Below are positions 45,041 to 53,970 of a DNA stretch of 64,000 nucleotides, piece after piece. A program made the translations under genes and the position numbers. The stretch comes from JBEEOW01 sp041191405 (GTDB lineage: Bacteria; Bacteroidota; Bacteroidia; Cytophagales; UBA9547). Each line of letters starts with the position of its first letter. Position 1 is the stretch's first letter. The notes below the pieces were generated by a model. It saw nothing but the letters and a program-made list of their open reading frames with translations, ran no database searches and was not told where the DNA came from. Where the stretch lies: positions 72,901 to 136,900 of the forward strand of contig JBEEOW010000008.1 in assembly GCA_041191405.1 (NCBI GenBank). Reading direction: 5' to 3'.

Positions 45041-45166
45041 TTGGCAAATAATCAATTACATATCAATAAGTTATTAATAACTGGTGCTACAGGAAGTTGT
45101 TTTTAAAATTTTCAGAAGAAGAACTTGCTAATGCTCATGAATTTGCAGGGTATTATTTGTTGTAGA
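45041..45166 (+). pseudogene. Possible gene remnant after aroB
   Basis: Starting 2 bases past the aroB stop, a short reading frame spells 'NKLLITGATGSCF' then stops. The adjoining frame continues 'FLKFSEEELANAHEFAGYYLL' to a stop just before the next gene. The 'ITGATGS' piece looks like the start of an NAD-binding epimerase or dehydratase. A frameshifted, mostly deleted gene would explain both pieces, but they are short and the call is tentative. Confidence 0.25.
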
Positions 45167-45168
45167 TT

Positions 45169-45618
45169 ATGGCAGTAATAGTATATTTACTTTCATTACT
45201 TTTTCTTTTACCTTTTTTGATTTTAGGCTTAGTTTTAGCTAAAAAATTCAAGCACCCTTTTTTTTATTATTTCAAAATATTTATAATTGGTTTGTTTTCA
45301 TATCTGTTATTAAGCACTGTCGTTTTCTGTTATTATTTAGGTGATAATCCAAACAGAATGGTTATAATTTATTTTGAAAATGATGGTATATTCGGATGTG
45401 ATAGATTTGAATTGTATGGTGCTGATAATGAATTTTATATTGAATTATCAGACCACCATTATTATGGAACATATACTTTAAATAATAATATTTTAGAATT
45501 AGATATTAATTGGAATCCGTTTTTACCTTTCAGGCATTCAATTCCAACTAAATTAAAAATTATTGATGGAAAAGAAATTATTGATGCAGAAACATGTGAA
45601 GTTTTTTTTCAAAAATAA
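45169..45618 (+). CDS. Small membrane protein of unknown function
   Basis: The 149-residue protein has two N-terminal membrane helices (about residues 3-24 and 33-56). A C-terminal beta-rich domain (about 65-149) contains 'FELYGADNEFYIELSDHHYYGTYTLNNNILEL', probably outside the cytoplasm. It is not recognised. It lies convergent with the next membrane-protein gene, 5 bases apart. Confidence 0.65.
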   Translation: MAVIVYLLSLLFLLPFLILGLVLAKKFKHPFFYYFKIFIIGLFSYLLLSTVVFCYYLGDNPNRMVIIYFENDGIFGCDRFELYGADNEFYIELSDHHYYGTYTLNNNILELDINWNPFLPFRHSIPTKLKIIDGKEIIDAETCEVFFQK

Positions 45619-45623
45619 TTATT

Positions 45624-45947
45624 TCAAATTTGAACATAAACAATAGCAAATAATCCCAAAAATACAAACAATAAACTCCCAATTATTTGAGGAACAACTA
45701 CTAAAGCCAAATAAACAGATTTATCTGTCGATTTTTTAGCCTTGCGAATTAAGAATAAACTTAATCCAAAATAGATGATATTAAACAATGCAATTATTAG
45801 AAAAATAACATTTAAATGATGATTTTGGTTGTAAATTTCTCTGTAAATGTAAATTGAAATGTATAAAATTGAGATTATGAATAGAATGATTGATTTATTT
45901 GTCAATACTTTTAGCAATTTTTCATTAAACATTAACCTCTCAAACAT
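45624..45947 (-). CDS. Small membrane protein with three helices
   Basis: The 107-residue protein starts at the ATG at 45947; the longer frame would begin at a TTG within a 7-bp repeat. Three hydrophobic segments (about residues 20-36, 46-68 and 80-104) surround a basic loop 'RKAKKSTDK'. It is not recognised. It lies downstream of bshC on the same strand, separated by the repeat. Confidence 0.6.
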   Translation of the reverse strand: MFERLMFNEKLLKVLTNKSIILFIISILYISIYIYREIYNQNHHLNVIFLIIALFNIIYFGLSLFLIRKAKKSTDKSVYLALVVVPQIIGSLLFVFLGLFAIVYVQI

Positions 45948-45954
45948 ACTAAAA

Positions 45955-46003
45955 ACTATCAACTATCAACTTTCAATTATCCACTATCAACTATCAACTA
46001 CTC
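45955..46003. repeat. 7-bp periodic array at the bshC stop codon
   Basis: Seven in-phase heptamers: ACTATCA, ACTATCA, ACTTTCA, ATTATCC, ACTATCA, ACTATCA, ACTACTC. The bshC stop codon (45998-46000) lies in the last unit. Confidence 0.85.
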
Positions 46004-47551
46004 CACCACAACCTGTAATTCATTTTTAATACTTTCAGGATTACAGAAATATTTTAAAGTTGAATTAGCTATTTTTAATCCAAAGTAATTTTCTACACGT
46101 TCTTGCAGACTATTATTTGGTAATATTTGCTTACGAACATCTAATATTTGATTGATTGAAATTGCATGTTTGCGTTGCGTGGCTTTCTTTAGTTTATTTT
46201 CTAGATGAGCCAATCTAGCTAACATTCGTTTGCCTTCAGCCTCTGCAGAGGCAACTAAAGTAATATCAATTTCTGAAGCTCTAGCTTTTAGTTGGTCAAC
46301 AAAATCCATAGCTTTTTCTTTTTCAATACTTAATGAATAGTTTTCGCCAAGATTTGTTGTAATTACTTCTTTTAAATATGCTTCAGATTTAAATATTTGA
46401 GCTATTGAAATATTGTTTTTTTCAAGTTTTTCAACACTATAACTAGGTAAAAAACATGCAAATGTGCGTGGTACAAGTATTGGAAAAGCTACATTATTCG
46501 CTTCAAAAGTTGATTTTAATTGTAACCAATAGGCAATTTCGCCCGGACCAAGAATTGTACCTAAATTTGGTAATATTGTTTCTTGATAAATTGGTCTTAG
46601 TATTACATTTGGACTAAATCTTTCAGGATGTTGATGTAATTCATCCAAAATTAATTCCTTATTACTCCATGACATTGAGGTGTTTAAAACTTTGTATGAA
46701 CCATCAATTTCTTTTTCAATTCTTTCTCTAATTTCATCTTTTAAGTAAAATAAATTGATACTTCTTGGATGAGCTTGTGAGCGATAGCCAGCATTTTCAA
46801 GGGTTAAATTACTTTCATTTACAGTTACAAAATTTTGTTGTAATGAAAGTTCTTTTTCCATTATTGGAATAAATGATTGTTTTAATAGACTTTCATTTGG
46901 GTCTAGACACAACAAGCCTTCTTCTCCAATAATCAATTGCATTAATGCACGAGTTGCTTCGGCTAAGTTTTTTGATTTTAGGTAAATATTTCGGACTTCA
47001 AGTGGAATTTCAAGAGGCCAATCAGCATTTGTAAAATGGTTGCTAGTTAAGTTTCCAACTGCACCTTTTTGATGTCCAAAATCAAAAATAGATTTTTTCC
47101 CATTTGCCGAAAAATAGGCAATTTCCTCAATATCATGATCTTCGGTAGCCATCCAATAAATGGGCACAAAGTTTTTTTCAGGAAACCAAGTTTTAAGTTG
47201 TTTTGCCCAAGCAATGGTAGTTGCCCATTTCAACACAATATACATCGGTCCAGAAGCCATATTTAATTGATGGCCAGTGGTTACAGTAAAAGTGTTTTCT
47301 TGAGCTAATAATGCTAAGTTTTCTTTTTGTAAATCAGAAAGTTGTGTATTTTCGTATTGCTTAGTTAAAACAGAAACTAGCTTTTCTCTATTTGAACTAG
47401 AAAATTGTTTTGTATTTATCGCTTTTGAAAATGATTCTTTACTAGGTAATCCATTATGAAAGCTTTTTAGAAATTCACTATCAGCTAAATAATCCATTAC
47501 CAGTTTCGAAAACTGACCACTTTCTTTTATACTAACTCCTTTAACTTGCAT
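45998..47551 (-). CDS. bshC: Putative cysteine ligase BshC (bacillithiol biosynthesis)
   Basis: This 517-residue cytoplasmic protein would add cysteine to glucosaminyl-malate in the last step of bacillithiol synthesis. Matching segments are 'TVTTGHQLNMASGPMYIVLKWATTIAWAKQL', 'PIYWMATEDHDIEEIAYF', 'LGPGEIAYWLQLKSTFE' and 'PILVPRTFACFL'. I use the ATG at 47551; a TTG four codons earlier is possible. BshA and BshB are not in the window, which is normal for Bacteroidota. The last codon and stop are part of a 7-bp array. Confidence 0.93.
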   Translation of the reverse strand: MQVKGVSIKESGQFSKLVMDYLADSEFLKSFHNGLPSKESFSKAINTKQFSSSNREKLVSVLTKQYENTQLSDLQKENLALLAQENTFTVTTGHQLNMASGPMYIVLKWATTIAWAKQLKTWFPEKNFVPIYWMATEDHDIEEIAYFSANGKKSIFDFGHQKGAVGNLTSNHFTNADWPLEIPLEVRNIYLKSKNLAEATRALMQLIIGEEGLLCLDPNESLLKQSFIPIMEKELSLQQNFVTVNESNLTLENAGYRSQAHPRSINLFYLKDEIRERIEKEIDGSYKVLNTSMSWSNKELILDELHQHPERFSPNVILRPIYQETILPNLGTILGPGEIAYWLQLKSTFEANNVAFPILVPRTFACFLPSYSVEKLEKNNISIAQIFKSEAYLKEVITTNLGENYSLSIEKEKAMDFVDQLKARASEIDITLVASAEAEGKRMLARLAHLENKLKKATQRKHAISINQILDVRKQILPNNSLQERVENYFGLKIANSTLKYFCNPESIKNELQVVVE

Positions 47552-47587
47552 TGATTTATACAATTTTGAAACAAGAATTTAATCAAC

Positions 47588-48874
47588 TTACGCCCTCACT
47601 AACTCAATAATTGTAATTTCTGGAGGCATTCCAACTCTACCTGGGAAACCTAAAAATCCGAAACCACGGTTAACGTAAATATGTTGATTTTGTTTGGTAT
47701 ATAATCCACCCCATTGCTCGTACATATATTGTACAGGACTCCATTTAAATAATTGATTTTCAATTCCAAATTGCATTCCATGTGTATGTCCGGCAAGGGT
47801 TAAATCAATATCTTTATACTCTTTATTTATTTGGTAATCCCAGTGACTTGGATCGTGCGAAAGTAAAATTTTAACATCAGCTTCGCAATTTTTATGTGCT
47901 AAATCTAATTTGCCATATTTAGGAAATCTTCCTTTTGCTCCGAAATTTTCAATTCCTAATACTGCAATTCGTTCATTCCCAATTGTTAAGTAATGATGTT
48001 CGTTCATCATTAAATTCCAACCCATGTCACGTTCAGCTTTTTTGAGTGTTTCTAAATTTTTGTGTTTAGCTTCTTTTGATTCCCATTGTACATAATCACC
48101 ATAATCATGATTCCCAAGTACAGAATACACACCCATTGGAGCTTTTACATGTTTAAAAATATCGAAATAATCGTTTAACTCATCGGCAGTATTATTTACT
48201 AAATCACCTGTAAAAAATACGACATCAGGTTTTTCATTCAATAACATTTCAACTCCTCCTTTAACGGCAGTTTTATTAAAAAAACTACCAGAGTGAATAT
48301 CCGAAAGTTGTCCAATTTTTATTCCGTCAAATGCTTTTGGTAGATTAGCTAAAGGCAATTTTACTCTTCTCACTCTATAATCATGTGCTCCTGAAATAAT
48401 ACCGTAACTCATTGCAATTAAAGGTACTGAACCAACTACTAATCCTGTTTTTACTAAAAAATCTGAACGAGAAATAGAGTTACTTTCTGCAGGAACTAAA
48501 GTTTCTGAATTTGGAATTGCTTGAGATAATTCAGTTTTTGGTGTTGAAAATTGATTGTAAATCCATTTAAATCCTCTTATAATGTCATCTATAAATAAAA
48601 ATAGTACTACAAATATTTTACTAAAGTAGTTGATAAATACACCTACAAGTAAGAAATTTCTGAATGTTCGTCCGAATAAATAGGGATTACCAAAATGGTA
48701 AAATAAAAATGCGGCAAATGTTAGAACAGTAACAGACCAATAAATACGAGAAAGCAATAGTTGATTTTCTGGTTTGAAATGATTGGTTACTGAACGAATT
48801 CCTTGAAAAACATACCAATCAATAAGTGCGAAAATGAATAATACTAATGGTACTATAATTAATTTGTTGGGCAT
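47588..48874 (-). CDS. Membrane-anchored metallophosphoesterase
   Basis: This 428-residue protein has three to four N-terminal membrane segments (about residues 4-25, 42-64, 72-95) and another near 145. The C-terminal calcineurin-like phosphoesterase domain has all metal motifs: 'GQLSDIHSGS' (DxH), 'FFTGDLVNN' (GD), 'LGNHDYGDY' (GNHD), 'LLSHDPSHWD' and 'LAGHTHGMQFG' (GHTH). It belongs to the YkuE/YaeI-like group, whose members act on phosphodiesters or lipid phosphates. The substrate is unknown. It lies 36 bases upstream of bshC. Confidence 0.9.
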   Translation of the reverse strand: MPNKLIIVPLVLFIFALIDWYVFQGIRSVTNHFKPENQLLLSRIYWSVTVLTFAAFLFYHFGNPYLFGRTFRNFLLVGVFINYFSKIFVVLFLFIDDIIRGFKWIYNQFSTPKTELSQAIPNSETLVPAESNSISRSDFLVKTGLVVGSVPLIAMSYGIISGAHDYRVRRVKLPLANLPKAFDGIKIGQLSDIHSGSFFNKTAVKGGVEMLLNEKPDVVFFTGDLVNNTADELNDYFDIFKHVKAPMGVYSVLGNHDYGDYVQWESKEAKHKNLETLKKAERDMGWNLMMNEHHYLTIGNERIAVLGIENFGAKGRFPKYGKLDLAHKNCEADVKILLSHDPSHWDYQINKEYKDIDLTLAGHTHGMQFGIENQLFKWSPVQYMYEQWGGLYTKQNQHIYVNRGFGFLGFPGRVGMPPEITIIELVRA

Positions 48875-48920
48875 AAAATATGTTTTAAACAGTATTATAA
48901 ATAACGTTTAGATTAAACAA

Positions 48921-48950
48921 AAATGCGTGAAGAAAGTTCCTCACGCATTT
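48921..48950 (-). terminator. Terminator of the RND operon
   Basis: AAATGCGTGA and TCACGCATTT form a perfect 10-bp stem with a 10-base loop. It lies 10 bases past the permease stop on the minus strand and a T-rich tail follows. Confidence 0.85.
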
Positions 48951-48959
48951 GTTTTTTTA

Positions 48960-51900
48960 TTATTTACTCAAATCAAATTGAGGTTTTGGTTTTCTGAATC
49001 TATTATTAAATCTAGTTTTAATTCTATCAACCAATAAGTACATTACTGGTACTAAAACTAAAGTTAAGAATGTAGCGAAGAATAAACCAAATATCATTGT
49101 CCAAGCAAGTGGGCCCCAGAATGCAACACTATCACCACCGAAGAAAATATGTGGATTTAATTCAGTAAATAGGGTTACAAAGTCAATATTCAAACCAACA
49201 GCAAGAGGAATTAATCCTAGCATAGTTGCAGTAGCTGTTAATAATACAGGAGTCATTCGAGTTCGACCAGCTTCAATGATAGCCTCTTTAGTTTCCATAC
49301 CTTGCTCTTCGAGATAATGGGTAAACTCAACTAAAAGAATACCATTTCGAACCACAATACCTGCAAGAGCCACGATACCAATACCTGTCATGATTATTGA
49401 GATTTCCATTTTGAATATTGCAAATCCTAAGAAAACTCCAATTACCGAGAAAATAATTTCAGAAATGATTATCAATGGTTTAGATAAAGAGTTGAATTGA
49501 ATTACAAGAATCATAAAGATTAATCCAATGGCAACCATACCTGCCCAACCAAGGAATGCTCCAGTTTCTTTTTGTTCTTCTTGCTCACCTGTCATTTTAA
49601 TTTCAACACCTACAGGGGTTTTAAATTTAGGTAAAGCAGTTTCAATTTTTGCAACAACTTCATTTGCAGTATATCCACTTAATACATTTGATGAAATAGT
49701 AATCATACGTTTTTGGTTTTTACGTTTGATACCTCCATAAGTATTTTCGTATTTAATTTTTGCAATAGAAGAAAGTGGTACTTGACGAATTGCAAACCCC
49801 ATGTTTATATCACGATATGTGATTTTGGTGTTCATCAAAGCTTCAATATCCTGACGTTGATCTTGTTTGTAACGTAATTGAATTTTGTACTCTTCACCTG
49901 CTTCACGGAATTTTGAAACTTCTTGTCCGAATACTGCTTTACGAATTTCCATACCTATTTGACCTGTGAAAATACCTTCGCTATTTGCACGAGTACGGTC
50001 AATTTCGATTGTAACTTCAGGTTTATTTTTAACTAAATCTGATTTTAACTCTTCAATACCTTTAATTTGTAATGAATCAAGATATTTTTTTAGGTTTTCA
50101 GAGGTAGTAATTAAATCTTCAAACTCGTCGCCTGTAATTTCAATATTAACAGGTTTTCCTGTTGGTGGACCACCTTTTTCTTGGTCAACAATAATTTCTG
50201 CACCTGCAATTCCTTTTACATTTTCACGAATTTTATCTAAATAAACCAAAGTAGATTTACCATCACGTTTTGCAAATTCAACAAAAGCAACTGTAACTTT
50301 GGCTTTGTGAGGTTGAGTTTGTGACGATTCTGGGTCGTTAGGGTCACCTGCTGATACAGCAACGTTTGTAATTACAGATTTTACTAATGGATTATTTTCA
50401 CCAATTACATTGTAAATTTTCCCTTCAACAACTTTAGCAATACTATCTGTATAAGCTTGGTCAGTACCAACTGGTAAAGAAACATAAGCAAACACAAAGT
50501 TTGGGTCGGCTTGAGGGAAGAATACAACTTTTAAATCTCTAATTCCAACAAACCAGAATGTGAAAAAGAACAATCCAACTGTACCTGCTAGTAAGTAACG
50601 AGGCATTCTTCCATTTGCACCTTCTAAGCAAAAACGAAGGAAATTTGCAAAACGAGTTTGTACATTTGGCCAAACATTGTCTTGGAAGTTTTTAATTACA
50701 TCTACTAAAATAAATCGGTTTAGCGAATATAATCCAAACATGGTAACAGTTAAATTACCCATTCCGAATGAACCCGAAATGTAAAACAGTAATGCAAGCG
50801 TACCAAATACAATTGCTGTTATGTAAAATCCTTTAGTTAGACGTGGTTTATGATGGTCTTCGTCTGTGTGAGGTTTCATAAAATCAACAGCAAACACAGG
50901 GTTTATTACATAAGCAACTGCAAGTGAAGCAAATAAAGTAATAATCAGAGTTACAGGTAAGAAGAACATAAATTTACCAATAACACCATTCCAGAATGCT
51001 AGTGGAACGAAAGGTGCAATTGTTGTTAATGTTCCTGAAAGTACTGGCATAAATACTTCACCAGCAGCTTGTTTTGCAGCTGTAACAATTGGCACTTTAC
51101 CGTTTTCAAATAATCTATGTGTGTTTTCTACAACCACAATGGCATCATCAACCACAATACCTAATGCAAGAAGGAAAGCAAAAAGAACAATCATGTTTAA
51201 TGAGAAACCAATACTTGGCATTATCAAGAAGGCAATAAAACATGATAATGGCACCGATAAACCTACGAAAATTGCATTTGTTGTTCCCATGAAGAACATC
51301 AAAATCACTACAACCAATATAAAACCAATGATGATTGTATTAATTAAATCGTGTAAGGTGATTTTGGTATTGATAGCTTGCTCACCCGTAACTGTAACTT
51401 TTAAAGTACTTGGAAATGAAGAAATTTGCATTTCTTTAATCAATTCATTTACCTTATCAGTAGCTTCAATTAAGTTTTCTCCACCACGTTTTACAACGTT
51501 TAGTGTAATTACAGGTTTGTGATTTAAACGTGCAAATGATTCTCTTTCTTTGTAAGTATCAATTACTTCGGCTATTTCTTTAATTTGAACTTTAGCGCCT
51601 GAAGCTGAACGAATTACAATATCTTCAATTTCATTTACTTTTTTAAATTCACCTTTTACTGAAATTGAACGACGAACCTCGTCCATTTTTAATGAACCAC
51701 CTGAAATATTTAAATTTTCGTATTTGATAGCATTTTCGATGTCAGACATGGTAATATTTGCCGACTCCATTTTATATCTATCAACATTTATTTGAATTTC
51801 TCTTTCAAGTGCTCCAACAATATCAACTCTTCTAATTTCTTTAAAAGCTTCAATTTTGTCTTCCAATTGCTCAGCATAATATTTTAACTGATGCATTTCA

Positions 51901-52352
51901 AAATCACCAGAAATATTGACATTCATAATTGGAACCTGCGAAACGTCAATTTCAATTACATTTGGGTCACCTAGAATATCTTTTGGTAAATCCTTTTTTG
52001 CTTTATCAACAGCATCTTTAACAAGTTGTTTTGCTTTAGGTACGTCAACATCAGTGTTAAATTCAATATTTACCAAAGAGAAATCTTGAACAGAACTACT
52101 TGTTACTTTTTTTACACCAGCTATTGCTTTTACTTCTTTTTCAATACGTTGTGAAATGGTGTTTTCAATATCTGTTGGACCTGCACCCGGATAAATTGTA
52201 CTCACCAAAATCTGTGGAAATACAATCTCAGGAAATTGCTCTTTAGGCAACCCAATGTACGACATAATTCCGGCTAGGGTAATTATTAACGTAGCTACAT
52301 ATATACTGGTCTTATTATCAATAGACCAGCTTGATAGTTTAAATTCTTTCAT
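48960..52352 (-). CDS. RND efflux permease (AcrB-type)
   Basis: This 1130-residue inner-membrane pump is the proton-driven part of a tripartite efflux system. It has the typical plan: one N-terminal helix, a large periplasmic loop, a helix bundle with 'LALGIVVDDAIVVVENTHRL' (the paired Asp of the proton relay), a second periplasmic loop and a final bundle 'GIVALAGIVVRNGILLVEF'. An extra cytoplasmic and membrane insertion around 'KPHTDEDHHKPRLTKGFYITAIVFGTLALLFYISGSFGMGNL' (about residues 490-560) is seen in some Bacteroidota permeases. The substrate cannot be read from sequence. Confidence 0.94.
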   Translation of the reverse strand: MKEFKLSSWSIDNKTSIYVATLIITLAGIMSYIGLPKEQFPEIVFPQILVSTIYPGAGPTDIENTISQRIEKEVKAIAGVKKVTSSSVQDFSLVNIEFNTDVDVPKAKQLVKDAVDKAKKDLPKDILGDPNVIEIDVSQVPIMNVNISGDFEMHQLKYYAEQLEDKIEAFKEIRRVDIVGALEREIQINVDRYKMESANITMSDIENAIKYENLNISGGSLKMDEVRRSISVKGEFKKVNEIEDIVIRSASGAKVQIKEIAEVIDTYKERESFARLNHKPVITLNVVKRGGENLIEATDKVNELIKEMQISSFPSTLKVTVTGEQAINTKITLHDLINTIIIGFILVVVILMFFMGTTNAIFVGLSVPLSCFIAFLIMPSIGFSLNMIVLFAFLLALGIVVDDAIVVVENTHRLFENGKVPIVTAAKQAAGEVFMPVLSGTLTTIAPFVPLAFWNGVIGKFMFFLPVTLIITLFASLAVAYVINPVFAVDFMKPHTDEDHHKPRLTKGFYITAIVFGTLALLFYISGSFGMGNLTVTMFGLYSLNRFILVDVIKNFQDNVWPNVQTRFANFLRFCLEGANGRMPRYLLAGTVGLFFFTFWFVGIRDLKVVFFPQADPNFVFAYVSLPVGTDQAYTDSIAKVVEGKIYNVIGENNPLVKSVITNVAVSAGDPNDPESSQTQPHKAKVTVAFVEFAKRDGKSTLVYLDKIRENVKGIAGAEIIVDQEKGGPPTGKPVNIEITGDEFEDLITTSENLKKYLDSLQIKGIEELKSDLVKNKPEVTIEIDRTRANSEGIFTGQIGMEIRKAVFGQEVSKFREAGEEYKIQLRYKQDQRQDIEALMNTKITYRDINMGFAIRQVPLSSIAKIKYENTYGGIKRKNQKRMITISSNVLSGYTANEVVAKIETALPKFKTPVGVEIKMTGEQEEQKETGAFLGWAGMVAIGLIFMILVIQFNSLSKPLIIISEIIFSVIGVFLGFAIFKMEISIIMTGIGIVALAGIVVRNGILLVEFTHYLEEQGMETKEAIIEAGRTRMTPVLLTATATMLGLIPLAVGLNIDFVTLFTELNPHIFFGGDSVAFWGPLAWTMIFGLFFATFLTLVLVPVMYLLVDRIKTRFNNRFRKPKPQFDLSK

Positions 52353-52364
52353 ATTTTTATTTAG

Positions 52365-52457
52365 ATGAAAGACTGAAGACTGAAGACTGAAGACAAAGAT
52401 TTAATTTTCAATAAATTAATCTTATGTCTTATGTCTTACATCTTACGTCTTGTAAAT
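52365..52457. repeat. Two opposing 7-bp arrays between RND permease and adaptor
   Basis: The first array is at 52365-52399 (ATGAAAG, three perfect ACTGAAG, ACAAAGA). The second is at 52416-52457 (TTAATCT, TATGTCT, TATGTCT, TACATCT, TACGTCT, TGTAAAT). The flavours are roughly complementary (GAAGACT-like against AGTCTT-like), so the transcript might fold here, inside an operon. Confidence 0.8.
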
Positions 52458-53572
52458 TAAAATTTAATCTTTTGTCCATCGGCGATGTTTTGATAACCAA
52501 CATTGATTATTTTATCGCCATTTTTCAATCCTGAAGTTACTTCAGCCTCTGTACCGTATTGTTCTCCTACTGAAATTATTCTTTTTCTTGCAATACCATT
52601 TTCAGCAACAAATACATACTCTCCATCAGTACCATGTTGAATAATATTTATTGGAACAGTGATAGCATTTGGATTTGAATAATCTTTGATTTTGAAGTAA
52701 GTAATCATGTTCGACTTATATTTATTACTTGCTCCAAGTTCAATTTGAATACTGAAAGTTCTATTAATTGCATTGATTTCATCAGATACTAAATCAATAT
52801 TTCTTTCAATGGTTTCATTTAAATCAGGAAATGTAATTTGTACTTTGTTTCCTTTTTTAATTTTATTGATATAAGTTTCAGCAATATCAGCAGTTACTTT
52901 AAATGAAGAGTTATTGATAATTCTGAATGCAGGATAACCTGGTGCAGCCATTTCACCTTCTTTAGCAATAACTTCATCTATAATTCCAGTATTTGGGGCT
53001 TTGATGGTGTACATTGCTAATTGTTCATTTAAGCCTTCTATTTTGCTTTCAAGAGATTCTTTTTGATTTTTAGCTTGTAAAAATTGAACCTCTGTACCAA
53101 TTTTTTGATCCCACAAACTTTTTTGTTTGTTGTATAATTCAGTTACAAAACCTAAAGATGTTTTTGCTTCTTGAATACCTTTTCTTAAAGCTTCACCATC
53201 AAGTTGTGCAAGGATTTGACCTTTAGAAACTGATTGACCTTTTTTAACATAAATTTTTACAAAAGTACTTGGTACTTTAGCACTTACATTTATGTTTAAA
53301 TCTGAACCTACTTTACCTTGCACATTTAAATAGTGTTCAAAAGGTTTTGATTCAATATTTAAAACTCCAACTTCAATTACTTTTGCTGCAATTATCTCTT
53401 TTGGATCTTTAGATAGAGCAACTTCTTTTTCAAGTTTTGCTATCTGTACTTCAAGTTCAGCTTTTTGAGCTTGAAGCTCTTTTAATTCAGTAGCTTTATC
53501 TTTTTTACCGCATGCAAAGGCTACTATTAAAAGAGCTGTTGCTATAGTTAAATTTGAGAAATTTGATTTCAT
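52457..53572 (-). CDS. RND efflux adaptor lipoprotein (membrane fusion protein)
   Basis: This 371-residue protein has a lipoprotein signal 'ALLIVAFAC' with Cys21 and would bridge the permease and TolC. After a short coiled coil (about 25-60) come the barrel-sandwich 'KVPSTFVKIYVKKGQSVSKGQILAQLDGEAL', a helical hairpin (about 135-180), 'TIKAPNTGIIDEVIAKEGEMAAPGYPAF' and the beta-barrel/MP domain ending 'KNGDKIINVGYQNIADGQKIKF'. All parts expected for the family are present. Confidence 0.94.
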   Translation of the reverse strand: MKSNFSNLTIATALLIVAFACGKKDKATELKELQAQKAELEVQIAKLEKEVALSKDPKEIIAAKVIEVGVLNIESKPFEHYLNVQGKVGSDLNINVSAKVPSTFVKIYVKKGQSVSKGQILAQLDGEALRKGIQEAKTSLGFVTELYNKQKSLWDQKIGTEVQFLQAKNQKESLESKIEGLNEQLAMYTIKAPNTGIIDEVIAKEGEMAAPGYPAFRIINNSSFKVTADIAETYINKIKKGNKVQITFPDLNETIERNIDLVSDEINAINRTFSIQIELGASNKYKSNMITYFKIKDYSNPNAITVPINIIQHGTDGEYVFVAENGIARKRIISVGEQYGTEAEVTSGLKNGDKIINVGYQNIADGQKIKF

Positions 53573-53589
53573 ATATTTTTAGGGTTAAA

Positions 53590-53970
53590 TTATTGGTTAG
53601 AATATTGTTTAGAATAAGTAACAATGTCATTTAAACATTCGCTACGATTATTAATCAAGACTTTTGCAGTACTTAATTCGTTTGGTTCAAGGTATTTAAG
53701 CAAAAATTTATAATCATTGTATTCACTTGCCCAACCAACAAATGGAGATAGTTGGCTTGGTTTACCTAATCTTTCCCAAATACACCAAATTAAGCGTGCA
53801 CCTTCGTAGGCTGGAATATTTCCTAATGCAATTTTTTCGGAAACTTCTTTTGCTAGAGCTCTTAAACTTAGTCCACTTTCTTTAGCCAAAGCTAACTTAC
53901 GATACCACGATGCCATAACTGTTACATTGGCATCTTTTAGTTGATTAAAATTACTTGCCATGATACTCAT
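53590..53970 (-). CDS. Unknown 126-residue protein inside the RND operon
   Basis: This soluble, mainly helical protein with no signal peptide is not recognised. Notable segments are 'LSLRALAKEVSEKIALGNIPAYEGARLIWCIWERLGKP' (about 35-72) and 'FVGWASEYNDYKFLLKYLEPNELST' (about 77-101). Its ATG overlaps the TolC stop by one base (TAATG) and it ends 17 bases before the adaptor, so it is a translated member of the operon. A cytoplasmic accessory or regulatory role is inferred from position only. Confidence 0.8.
   Translation of the reverse strand: MSIMASNFNQLKDANVTVMASWYRKLALAKESGLSLRALAKEVSEKIALGNIPAYEGARLIWCIWERLGKPSQLSPFVGWASEYNDYKFLLKYLEPNELSTAKVLINNRSECLNDIVTYSKQYSNQ

Noticed and set aside
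51121..51522. Plus-strand ORF within the RND permease
   Set aside because: Shadow of the minus-strand permease frame, which is full-length and well conserved; the same applies to the other opposite-strand ORFs at 49528 and 49966.
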